Shown here: positions 34,611 through 42,540 of the stretch, one piece after another
Layout of the letters: the number at the start of each line of letters is the position of its first letter
How positions within the stretch are numbered: position 1 is the stretch's first letter
Origin: JASHPR01 sp963749145
GTDB taxonomy: Bacteria > Actinomycetota > Actinomycetes > Streptosporangiales > Streptosporangiaceae
Length of the DNA stretch: 64,000 nucleotides
Reading direction: 5' to 3'
NCBI GenBank assembly: GCA_963749145.1
Contig: CAVVLN010000005.1
Span: 1,116,001 to 1,180,000, forward strand
Made by a program: the position numbers and the translations under genes
Notes under the pieces: model-generated
What the model was told of the DNA's origin: nothing
Seen by the model: only the letters and a program-made list of their open reading frames with translations
The model's database searches: none

Positions 34611-35209
34611 AAGGTTAGAGACTTATTTCGAAAATATTCTCTACTATATGGCGCCGCTTTCGCGGCTTTATGCGGCGAGATGGGGGCCAAGTGGCTGCCG
34701 ACGGCTCTGGTGCCTGTAGGCGGAGCGGCTGGTTCCGGCAAGCCTTGCTGCTCCTCGTACCCGGTCCGTTCGGCGTCTGGCCCTAGGGGTCTGTGCCGCC
34801 GGGCCTAGTTACGCTGTGCGACGCATATTTATCTGCCACGGTGCTCGTGAGCGACCTTCCGATTACGCGCCTGGCTGACCGGAGTCGATGCCACGCCTGA
34901 TCGCCCGCAGAGCGTCCTCTCGGAACGGTCTGTGACCTGTTGGTACCCTCGGGGCGGTGGTCGGCTGGGTGAGAGACGCATTGATTTCGGCCTCCATGGC
35001 GGCCTTGGTGATACCGTTCGCGAGCGCCGTAGCGGGGATCGGCGTGTTCCGCGATCAGCCCGTCTGGCCGCGTCTTTTGGCGTGGTCATTTCAAATCGCG
35101 CCAAGACCGGGTCAGGCAAGCCGGTGAGCGGGCGCCGCCGGAATGATCTCCGTGGCCCGGCTGCCGCTTGGCACTCGGGCAGAGCTAACAGCCGCAAGTT
35201 GCATATGGT
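34611..35209. other. Left end of island 1, no gene seen
   Basis: AT-rich at first (TTATTTCGAAAATATTCTCT). It then contains TGGGGGCCAAGTGG (34680) and a CGGCAAGCCTTGCTGCTCC segment, both conserved at the left ends of islands 2 and 3 and at 60949. It could carry integrase arm sites or a replication origin for the adjacent primase. Confidence 0.55.
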
Positions 35210-37603
35210 GTGGGCGTGACAGAGATTCCCGCGGCTGTGGCCGTGGAGCTGGCGCGGCTGCGGGCGGAGAACGCGCGCCTGCTGAGGATGCTGGAGCTGA
35301 GCCCGCGGCAGGCCGCGCCGCCCGGTCCGGCGCAGGCTGGTTTCTTCGATGCGCCGCCGGGACTGGTCCATAAAGACTCGCCCAATGACGCGAAGGTGGC
35401 GTTCTTCCGGTCGTTGTTCGCCGCGCGTACCGACATTTACGCCACCCGGATCGAGAATTCCCGTACTGGCTGGAAGGGCTGGCTCCCGGCGGTGCGCGGC
35501 GGGTGGCAGCGTGGGATCCCGCATGAGAAGCGGGACTACCTGCCGTTGACCGCGGACGTGCTGGCTGCTCATCTGAAGGGCGATGTGCACGTCGGCGTCT
35601 ATCCGCTGCTGGACGGCGACAGGTGCTGGTGGCTGGCCGCTGACTTCGACGGGCAGGACGCGCTGACCGAGGCGCTGATGTACGTCAAGGCGGGGCGGGC
35701 GTTCGGGGTGCCGGTGGCGCTGGAGGTGTCGCGTTCTGGGGTCGGTATGCACTCGTGGGTTTTCTTCACCGCGCCAGTGCCGGCGGGGACTGCGCGGCGA
35801 CTGGGCACCGGCCTGCTGCGTGAGGCGATGGCGATTCGCGGGAAGGTGAACCTGGCCAGTTATGACCGGCTGTTCCCGTCCCAGGACCTGCTCCCGGCCG
35901 GCGGTGTCGGAAACCTGGTTGCGCTGCCGCTGTTCCGGGCGGCCCGGGACCGCAACGCGACGGTGTTCCTGAACCTGGAGAATCTCGAACCGCACCAGGA
36001 TCAGTGGTCTTGCCTGTCAACGCTTGGCCGCATGACGCCCAAGGAGGTAAACCGGGCCGCGGACAAGGCCGGGCGGGTCCCGGCGGGCAGCCAGGTCACC
36101 GGGCTTGCCGAGCCAGTCTCCACGAAGATCCGGCCGGAGGCAGCGACTGTGGTCCGGGCCCGGCTCGGCGCAGGCATCCGGGTCGAACTGGCCGACCTGA
36201 CGCCTGCGCTCGCCGCGTCGCTGCGCCACGCTGCCTCGATGCACAACCCGCAGTTCTACGAAAAGCAGCGGATGCGCGCCTCCACCTGGGACACCCCCCG
36301 GTTCCTGCAGCTCTTCGACGAGACCATCGACGGCGGGCTGATCGTGCCGCGCGGCATGCTCACCATTGTCACCGAACTCGCCGCGCAGGCAGGCAGCAAG
36401 CTGGACCTGGCCGATGAGCGCGCGGCCGGCACCACGCAGGCATTCACCTGCTCGGCCGTGCTGACCGAGCCGCAGCAGGCGGCCGCCCAGGTCTTGACCG
36501 GGCACGATCTTGGAGTGCTGGTCGCGCCGCCCGGAACGGGCAAAACCGTTATTGCATGCGCGGTCATCGCCGCGCATCAGGTCTCCACTCTCGTCCTGGT
36601 GGACCGGAAGACACTCACAGACCAGTGGCGGGCCAGGATTGCCGAGTTCCTCGGCGTCAAAGCCGGGCAGCTCGGCGGCGGTAGGGCCAAGCTGCGCGGC
36701 TCTATTGATATCGTCACCTTGCAGACCCTGTCCCGCCGCGACGACGTCGCGGAGCTGACTGCCGGGTACGGCCTTATCGTCGCCGACGAATGCCATCACG
36801 TCCCGGCCGCCGCGTTCGAGCACGCGGTCAAGCAGATCCCGGCACGGCGCTGGCTCGGGCTGACCGCCACCCCGTACCGCCGCGACAAGCTCGACGACCT
36901 GATCGCCATGCAACTGGGACCGGTCCGGCACACCATCGTGCTCTCCCGCGACGCAGCCGGCCAGGACACGCTTCTAGGCACCGGCCGGCCCACTCCCGTG
37001 TTGTACGTTCACCCGACTGCGTACCGGTACGACGGCGACGCCGACCCGTCCCGCCCCGGCGGGATGACGACCATCTACCGGCACCTGGCCGCTGATGAGC
37101 AGCGCGCCCGGCAGGTCATCGCGGACGTCCTCGCCGCACTCAGCAAGGACCGCAACTGCCTGGTCCTCACCAACCGGACCAGCCATCTGGAAAAGTTCGC
37201 CGGCTTGCTGCGCGAAGCCGGGCACGACCCAGTTATTCTTCGCGGCGGGATGGGTGCCAAGAGCCGCGCGGCGGCGCTGGCCCGCCTGCAGCCGCAGCCC
37301 GGCGGGCCGCCGCTCCTGGTCGTGGCCACCGGCCCGTATGCCGGCGAAGGCTTCGACTGCCCGGCCCTGGATACCTTGTTCCTCGCCGCGCCGGTCGCCA
37401 ATAAGGGCAGCCTGACCCAGTACGTAGGCCGGATCCTGCGCACGCATGAAAACAAGACCACGGCCGAAGTCCACGACTACCTCGATGAGCGGACTGGCGT
37501 CCTCGCCGCCATGCTGGCCAAACGCGCGCCCGGCTACGCCGGCCTCGGCTTCTCCGACCCGCGCAGGCTCGCACTCACCCCAAGCGCGAATACGGATAGC
37601 TAA
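35210..37603 (+). CDS. TOTE-type archaeo-eukaryotic primase fused to SF2 helicase
   Basis: A 797-residue fusion. A short coiled coil (ARLRAENARLLRMLEL) leads into an AEP primase domain of the TOTE conflict-system type: KVAFFRSLFAARTDIYATRIENSRTGWKGW, catalytic DxD in WWLAADFDGQ (about 143), the His motif in SRSGVGMHSWVFF (about 175), then YDRLFPSQDLLPAGGVGNLVALPL. The helicase half has Walker A APPGTGKT (about 437), ADECHH (about 524), LTATPYRR and QYVGRILR (about 736). It likely primes and unwinds DNA to replicate the island, or acts in inter-element conflict. GTG 35210 or 35216 starts it. The HigBA-like pair follows 80 bases on. Confidence 0.88.
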   Translation: MGVTEIPAAVAVELARLRAENARLLRMLELSPRQAAPPGPAQAGFFDAPPGLVHKDSPNDAKVAFFRSLFAARTDIYATRIENSRTGWKGWLPAVRGGWQRGIPHEKRDYLPLTADVLAAHLKGDVHVGVYPLLDGDRCWWLAADFDGQDALTEALMYVKAGRAFGVPVALEVSRSGVGMHSWVFFTAPVPAGTARRLGTGLLREAMAIRGKVNLASYDRLFPSQDLLPAGGVGNLVALPLFRAARDRNATVFLNLENLEPHQDQWSCLSTLGRMTPKEVNRAADKAGRVPAGSQVTGLAEPVSTKIRPEAATVVRARLGAGIRVELADLTPALAASLRHAASMHNPQFYEKQRMRASTWDTPRFLQLFDETIDGGLIVPRGMLTIVTELAAQAGSKLDLADERAAGTTQAFTCSAVLTEPQQAAAQVLTGHDLGVLVAPPGTGKTVIACAVIAAHQVSTLVLVDRKTLTDQWRARIAEFLGVKAGQLGGGRAKLRGSIDIVTLQTLSRRDDVAELTAGYGLIVADECHHVPAAAFEHAVKQIPARRWLGLTATPYRRDKLDDLIAMQLGPVRHTIVLSRDAAGQDTLLGTGRPTPVLYVHPTAYRYDGDADPSRPGGMTTIYRHLAADEQRARQVIADVLAALSKDRNCLVLTNRTSHLEKFAGLLREAGHDPVILRGGMGAKSRAAALARLQPQPGGPPLLVVATGPYAGEGFDCPALDTLFLAAPVANKGSLTQYVGRILRTHENKTTAEVHDYLDERTGVLAAMLAKRAPGYAGLGFSDPRRLALTPSANTDS

Positions 37604-37617
37604 CCGGCCCCGCAAGC

Positions 37618-37649
37618 GACATAATATTATGCTGACGTGATATTATGTC
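37618..37649. promoter_or_regulatory. HigBA operator, perfect 10-bp inverted repeat
   Basis: GACATAATAT (37618-37627) and ATATTATGTC (37640-37649) are exact reverse complements with a 12-base spacer, an AT-rich patch in GC-rich DNA. It lies 35 bases before the toxin ATG. It is probably the autoregulatory binding site of the XRE antitoxin and contains TATTAT-like -10 candidates. Confidence 0.78.
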
Positions 37650-37683
37650 TGCGTAATGCTACCGCTGCGGGGAGACAGCTGAC

Positions 37684-38049
37684 GTGGCCTATGCCCTGGT
37701 CATGACACCGGAGGTCCGGGCATGGCTGCACGACTTGCGCAAGCGTGACCGGGCCAGCGCGATCCAGGTCGGTCAGGCCATCGGCATGCTGCTCGAAGCC
37801 GGGCCGGAGCTGGGCCGCCCGCTCGCTGACCGCGTCCACCACTCCCGGCTGAGCAACCTGAAGGAACTGCGGCCAGGCTCCGCCGGACGTAGCGAGATCC
37901 GCATCCTGTACATATTCGATCCCCGGCGGAACGCGGTCCTGCTGGCAGCCGGAGATAAGGCTGGTAAGTGGGAGGCCTGGTACCGGCGGGCGATCCCGAT
38001 CGCCGAGCAGCGTTACGAGGACTACCTGAAACAAGAGGACATCCGATGA
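37684..38049 (+). CDS. higB: RelE/HigB-superfamily toxin (Gp49-like)
   Basis: A 121-residue protein of the phage-derived Gp49/HigB type, ribosome-dependent mRNA interferases. VRAWLHDLRKRDRASAIQVGQAIGMLLEAGPELGRPLADRV, then SNLKELRPGSAGRSEIRILYIFDPRRNAVLLAAGDKAG, ends with the YEDYL segment. The toxin precedes the antitoxin, the HigBA order, and its TGA overlaps the antitoxin ATG (ATGA). The promoter carries a perfect inverted repeat. Confidence 0.88.
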   Translation: MAYALVMTPEVRAWLHDLRKRDRASAIQVGQAIGMLLEAGPELGRPLADRVHHSRLSNLKELRPGSAGRSEIRILYIFDPRRNAVLLAAGDKAGKWEAWYRRAIPIAEQRYEDYLKQEDIR

Positions 38050-38399
38050 GCAGCAGCGAGTTCCACCATTACACCCGGGATGAGTTCCTCGCCGAGTTCT
38101 ATCCCGATCCTGCCGACAAGGCCGCCATCGCCGCCGGGATGAAGCAGCTGCGCGCCGAGCAGCGCGCCTTCCGGCTCGCCGAGATGCGCCGCCGCCTCGG
38201 CATCACCCAGGCCCAGGTCGCTGCCCGGATGGGCATCACCCAGGGCCGCGTGTCCGCCATCGAGCACGCCAAGCCAGGCACCACCGAACTACGCACCCTG
38301 GCCGCCTACGTCGAAGCCCTCGGCGGCCGCCTGGAGATCATCGCCGACTTCGGCGACCAGCGGCTCGCCTTCACAGAACCCGGCACCGAAGCAGCCTGA
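38046..38399 (+). CDS. higA: XRE-family antitoxin (HigA-like)
   Basis: A 117-residue DNA-binding antitoxin. The helix-turn-helix is RLGITQAQVAARMGITQGRVSAIEHAKPGTTELRTLAAYVEALGG. The N-terminal 50 residues (YTRDEFLAEFYPDPADKAAIAAGM) probably wrap the toxin. It starts at ATG 38046, inside the toxin stop, and likely represses its own promoter at 37618. Confidence 0.9.
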   Translation: MSSSEFHHYTRDEFLAEFYPDPADKAAIAAGMKQLRAEQRAFRLAEMRRRLGITQAQVAARMGITQGRVSAIEHAKPGTTELRTLAAYVEALGGRLEIIADFGDQRLAFTEPGTEAA

Positions 38400-38704
38400 C
38401 CTGATCAGCAGCGACCTACCAGAAACTCCGCGGTCAAGGCGAAGCGGGAAAATCCTCCGCGACAGCGCGGCCAGCTGCGCCCGATGTCGACAAGCGGCAG
38501 CGAAGAGCAGCTACTGTGCTGATCGGCGCTGAATGTCGGCTTTCTATAGCGGCCGCGCCGCAAATCATAGCTGGCACAACCTGCCAATCGGCACGATACC
38601 CCCGGGGTGCGAATTCGATCAGGGCCGACGGCCCGCCCTGTGAGTTGCAGAGCCTCCCGTGGTTCTGAGAACACGCAGAAGTGGTTGTTGTTCTCGCGGC
38701 TGCG
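38400..38704. other. Gap between HigBA and integrase 1
   Basis: Convergent gap of about 300 bases. No excisionase-like small HTH gene, terminator stem or repeat was recognised. Confidence 0.45.
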
Positions 38705-39921
38705 TCAGCGAGCCGGCAGTTGTTGTCCGTTTCGATCGCTTGGTGTTTGCCGCGTGAAGATGGTGTCCATGATTTCGGCTCCGGTGGTGAGGATGGGGCG
38801 TAGTTCGCGGCGGTAGACGATTTCGGTGGTGCGGGTGCTGGTGTGCCCGGCGAGGCGGGCGATTTCTTCGACGGGGACGCCAGAGGTGGACATCAGGGAG
38901 ACGAAGGAGTGGCGCAGTTCGCGGGGCGTCCAGCCGGTTCCGATGCCAGCGGTCGTGCAGATGGCGCGGAATTCGCGGCGGACGTTGGCGGCGTCCATTG
39001 GGCCGCCGGTCCTGGTTGCGAAGACGAGATCCTGCCCGGTGTGCCGTGCGCCAGTGGCATGACGGTCGGCGGTTTGCTGCTGTTTGAGGGTGCGCAGCGC
39101 GTCGGCGGCCATGTGGGGCAGGGCGAGGGTGCGCCGGGATTTTTCGGTTTTGGTGTCGCCGTGGGCTCGGACCGAGCGCCACACGGCAGCGCTGGCGGGT
39201 ATGGGAGGGTCGGCGGTGGGGTTGCCGAGGTTGATGTGTTCCCAGCGCAGGGCGCGGGCTTCTTCGGTGCGGATGCCGGTGGCCAGGCACAAGGCGATGT
39301 AGGCGTGCATCCGGATGTCGCTGGCGGCCGCCAGGAGCGCGGACGCTTGCTCTAGCGTCAGGCTCTTGCTGGGGCGCCCGGCCTGGCCTTTGGGGGTGTC
39401 GACGAGGGTGGCGACGTTGCGGGCGACCAGGTCGCGGGCTTCGGCGTGGCGGATGACCCGGGTGAGCGCGTTGTGGCCCATCGCTACCGCGGCCGTGGAG
39501 TACCGGGCGGCCATCACGGTCAGGGCCTGCTGGACATCGGCCGCTGTCAGTTCGCGGAGCCTGCGGGCGCCGATCGCGGCCAGGATCGGCGCCAGCACGT
39601 TTTCGTTTTTCTTGATGGTCTTGGCGGACCGGCCGTCGAGGCCTTCGCGCAGCCAGTCGTCGGCGGCGTGGCGGAGGGTGTAGTTCGGCCGGGCGCGGAC
39701 GCCGGAGTCGAGGTCGTCATGCAGTGCGCGCAGCCGGTTCTGGACGATAGTCCTGGTTTTGCCGGAGACTTTTCGCCGGATCCGTTGCCGTCGGGTGCGA
39801 ATCCGAGGCTGACCACCCCGCGCCAGCGGCCCTGGCAGTGCCGGTGCCGTTCGGGGTCGCGGCAGGCGGCGGTGTGCTCGAAGAAGATCCCGTCTTCACC
39901 CCAGCCACGCCGTGCGTTCAT
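38705..39921 (-). pseudogene. Tyrosine integrase of island 1, one frameshift
   Basis: Aligned by eye with the intact integrase at 55154-56329, it starts at ATG 39921 (MNARRGWGEDGIFFEH) and is near identical throughout. One base is missing at about 39778-39790, where RRKVSGKT becomes GEKSPAKP. The catalytic domain is intact (GIRTEEARALRW, PRELRHSFVSLM, GHTSTRTTEIVYRREL). It lies directly inside att core 2. If the frameshift is real, island 1 depends on a neighbour's integrase. Confidence 0.88.
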
Positions 39922-40069
39922 GGGTCGAGGATAACAGTGATGGGGGCCATTCTTGGGGGCCATCAGCCAGCCCTGTGCGGCGACAGCGAGCGATGTCTGG
40001 CGATGAATCTGCAGCTAGATATGACTTTCTGGGTTGTTGATGGCCTGGTGGAGGAGGCCCTTGATGTCT

Positions 40070-40114
40070 ATGGTAAGGAGAAGGTCTACGGTTCGATTCC
40101 GTAAGGGGGCTCTG
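40070..40114. mobile_element. att core 2 (partial tRNA-Thr copy)
   Basis: Identical over 45 bases to the tRNA-Thr 3' half; the 5' half of the tRNA is absent, so no tRNA is made here. It is shared boundary of islands 1 and 2. TTTCGAAA follows at 40130-40137. Confidence 0.92.
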
Positions 40115-40137
40115 CAGGTCACAGCCTTTTTTCGAAA

Positions 40138-40492
40138 TTGATAGCCATTTCTGTGCACCATTTTTGCGATGTTTGTACCTAGTGGTGGGGGCCAACTGGT
40201 TCTCGGGCAGCCTGGTGCTAGCGGCCGGTTTCCGGCAGCCTCGCCGGAGAGGGGGATCGCGTCTGATGGGTCTTGTCGCGCTGCGCAACAGATAAACCTG
40301 CGCAACAGATAAACCTAGGTGCCAAGGTTCGCGCGAGTGACCGCAACGGGATAGGTGTCTGCATGGTGGCGCGCCGGCTCCCCGGTCGCCCGCGCGTAGA
40401 TCACCCTGTCGGGCGCGGGCGCCGCAGCGAGGTGGTCTGTCGTGCGGTACGGTTCCGGTGGCCGGGTGGTGCGGGTGGTCACGGTGCCGGGT
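40138..40492. other. Left end of island 2, no gene seen
   Basis: It contains GTGGTGGGGGCCAACTGGTT (40183) and a doubled CTGCGCAACAGATAAACCT (40287 and 40301), matching the left ends of the other islands. It precedes the TA promoter. Confidence 0.55.
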
Positions 40493-40519
40493 GTATATCA
40501 GAACGTGATCTGAATATAC
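40493..40519. promoter_or_regulatory. Operator-like inverted repeat before TA pair
   Basis: GTATATCAGA (40493-40502) and TCTGAATATAC (40509-40519) are inverted repeats with one extra A in the right arm. It is AT-rich and lies 8 bases before ATG 40527; probably antitoxin-controlled. Confidence 0.6.
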
Positions 40520-40526
40520 TTGGGAC

Positions 40527-40997
40527 ATGAGCGCTGAGCCTGCCGATGCCGTAACGTTCTCCGACCTGTCCCGCAACCCGCGGGCTGTCGCCGAGCGCGC
40601 CCGGCGGCTGGGGCGGCTACGGGTGACCCACCGCGACGCGCCGGATTTCTACCTGACGGCGGCGGAGCGGGAGGAGGAGCGGGATGAGAACCTGGTGACC
40701 GCGTCCCGGATGTTCGCCGCGCTGGCCCGCAGCGAGTCCGGTGCGCGGGTGGTGGAGTCCGCGCTAATGGAGGTGTTCCCGTGGGCCCGTCACCTATCGG
40801 CCGCCGAGCGCGCTGGGTTTGCGGCCGAGCTGATCGCCGCGCTGTCTGATGCGGCTGAACTTACCATCGACCGGAATGCACACGAGGTGATCGCCGGGTG
40901 GCGTGCAACTGCGCGGATCAAGGCGGATAAGGGGCAGTACGAGCGGGCGCTCGCGCCGACCGAGGGGGACTTCGGCCCGGTCGAGGTCACCGGGTGA
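40527..40997 (+). CDS. Putative Phd/RelB-like antitoxin
   Basis: A 156-residue protein. The N-terminus VTFSDLSRNPRAVAERARRLGRLRVTHRDAPDFYLTAA resembles Phd/YefM-type antitoxin DNA-binding segments; a longer helical region follows (FAALARSESGARVVESAL). It overlaps the next gene by four bases (GTGA) and has an inverted-repeat promoter, the layout of a TA operon. The antitoxin call is inferred from this pairing. Confidence 0.7.
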   Translation: MSAEPADAVTFSDLSRNPRAVAERARRLGRLRVTHRDAPDFYLTAAEREEERDENLVTASRMFAALARSESGARVVESALMEVFPWARHLSAAERAGFAAELIAALSDAAELTIDRNAHEVIAGWRATARIKADKGQYERALAPTEGDFGPVEVTG

Positions 40998-41350
40998 CCC
41001 CCCGGCGCGGTGACCGGGTGACCGTCCCGCCGCCCGAAGGCCAGTGGGATGTCCGGTTCGGCACCAGCGACGCGGCGGTCGGCTGGGAGGAGCTGTGCCG
41101 CCACGCGCTGGCGAACACTCGCCGCTGCCTGGAGATCCTGCGCTCCGACCCGCGGTCCGGGGCGGACCATGACCGCCAGCACCGGCTCCGCGGCGACCTG
41201 GCAACACACCGGCACAACGGTCGTGACATGGAACAGTGGGAGTACGAGGTAACCAGCGGCGGCCGCGTCCGCTACGCCATCGATGACGACAAACGCACCG
41301 TCTGGCTGATCTACGCCTCGCCGCGACACCCTAAAGACACCGACCGCTGA
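40994..41350 (+). CDS. Putative RelE-like toxin
   Basis: A 118-residue basic protein ending WEYEVTSGGRVRYAIDDDKRTVWLIYASPRHPKDTD, which matches the beta-strand core of RelE-type mRNA interferases (GGRVRY-x-ID-x4-TVWL). The N-terminal half is helical (WEELCRHALANTRRCLEILRSDP). GTG 40994 is coupled to the upstream antitoxin. Confidence 0.75.
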   Translation: MTPRRGDRVTVPPPEGQWDVRFGTSDAAVGWEELCRHALANTRRCLEILRSDPRSGADHDRQHRLRGDLATHRHNGRDMEQWEYEVTSGGRVRYAIDDDKRTVWLIYASPRHPKDTDR

Positions 41351-41532
41351 CCACCAGGCCATCGGCCTGCTCCCGTCAGCTCCGCGCCAGCCGTTCGACG
41401 CCAGGGACCACCAGTCCAGGCCCAGACGGCTGCCTCACACCGCCATCCCGTCCCCTGGGTCCAGGAGCAGGGCAAACGGCCTGCTCAGCCGCGAGATGAT
41501 CTGATCGTGCCCGGCCTGTGGAGGCGTGCTAG

Positions 41533-42075
41533 CTACTGTTTGAGCAGGTCCGCTAAGGCCAGGACGGTACGCCAGTTCCGCTCGGTGCCGTCGACTCCGA
41601 GAACGCCCGTGAAGTAGGGCGCTGTCCGGTGAGTGTTGTGGTAGCCGCGGACGTAATCCACGTAGACGTGGTTGCCGATGACCTGGCAGGTATCCCGGAT
41701 CTCCTCGACCGCCGCCAGCCGGTCGGCCCGCTCCTTCGATGGCGCCGCTTCGAGGAAGATGACCCGGATCAGGTGCGGCCGGTGCGCAACATGGGCCGAG
41801 AACGGGTTCGCGGCAATCAGTCTGTCGATCTCCGCCGGCTGCCGGGTGATCACCGGCACGTCCAGCGAGAAGTCCGCTGCGATCGCGGTCCGAACCAGGC
41901 CCGCTACCTGCGCATGCGTCCGGAGCGCAGACTCGCCGATGATGTTCCCGCTCTGCAGATAGGTGCGCACACCACTGAGGCCCGCAGCCGTCAGCGAGTC
42001 GCGCAGAGCCGCCATCGGCAGCTTGCGCTGCCTCCCGAGGTTCACCCCGCGAAGCAAGCAGACCCAGGTCGGCAC
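41533..42075 (-). CDS. DUF1697 protein
   Basis: A 180-residue protein starting VPTWVCLLRGVNLGRQRKLPMAALRD, then LSGVRTYLQSGNIIGES and VITRQPAEIDRLIAANPF. This is DUF1697, a common actinobacterial family of unknown biochemical role. The frame is open to ATG 42108, but family members begin MPTYVALLRGIN, so GTG 42075 is preferred. It stands alone. Confidence 0.85.
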   Translation of the reverse strand: MPTWVCLLRGVNLGRQRKLPMAALRDSLTAAGLSGVRTYLQSGNIIGESALRTHAQVAGLVRTAIAADFSLDVPVITRQPAEIDRLIAANPFSAHVAHRPHLIRVIFLEAAPSKERADRLAAVEEIRDTCQVIGNHVYVDYVRGYHNTHRTAPYFTGVLGVDGTERNWRTVLALADLLKQ

Positions 42076-42108
42076 GCCAGCACCGTAGCAGCGCTGCTCG
42101 TGCGGCAA

Positions 42109-42540
42109 GAGCGCTCCGCTATTTCACAAGGCCGTTATGCGCCTTCATCGGTGAGCACGAAGTGGCTCGACAGTCTGGGCGCCCAGTCAGCTTGGCTGAC
42201 CGATCATGCGGTAGGCACAGCTGCCGAGGACCCCGCGATCAACGCGGCAGAATAGTGAGTTCCCGACGTCGGGCCGACGCATAAAAATACAGCCCGGCCG
42301 ACTGTCCACCGGAATCTGGCGGGGGACTGCTACGCAGTCAACGACGTCCTGGGCTCGTGATAACCGCGCGCCGACCCGCCGTTCGGCGCGACCCGCGGGT
42401 TCTTGGCGATCATCAGATGAGACGCGCAGATCCGGCCGATCTGCATGCCCGGTTGTCTCCGGCTCGAACGCGACCGCGGTATCTGCGCCTGGCCGCCAGG
42501 GATGGCCGATCATGACCGTCCTGGGGTTAGGCGGTAGCGG
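42109..42540. other. Gap, no gene supported
   Basis: A minus-strand open frame (42187-42513) shows no family features. GTTATGCGCC at 42131 resembles the inverse of the GCGCATAAC motif at 47716 and 50503. Confidence 0.4.

Larger units (their letters stand above)
34611..40069. mobile_element. Integrative island 1 (tRNA-Thr)
   Basis: About 5.5 kb between att cores 1 and 2. Contents are a non-coding left end, a TOTE-type primase-helicase, a HigBA-like TA pair with operator, and a frameshifted tyrosine integrase next to the right att. There are no conjugation, capsid or partition genes, so it looks like a minimal integrating element or satellite that relies on other machinery for transfer. Confidence 0.8.

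Noticed and set aside
34829..35995. Minus-strand frame over the primase start
   Set aside because: No family similarity; overlaps a well-supported AEP domain.
40070..40114. Second and third tRNA-Thr genes at 40070 and 56478
   Set aside because: Only the 3' half of the tRNA is present; the acceptor 5' strand and D arm are missing.
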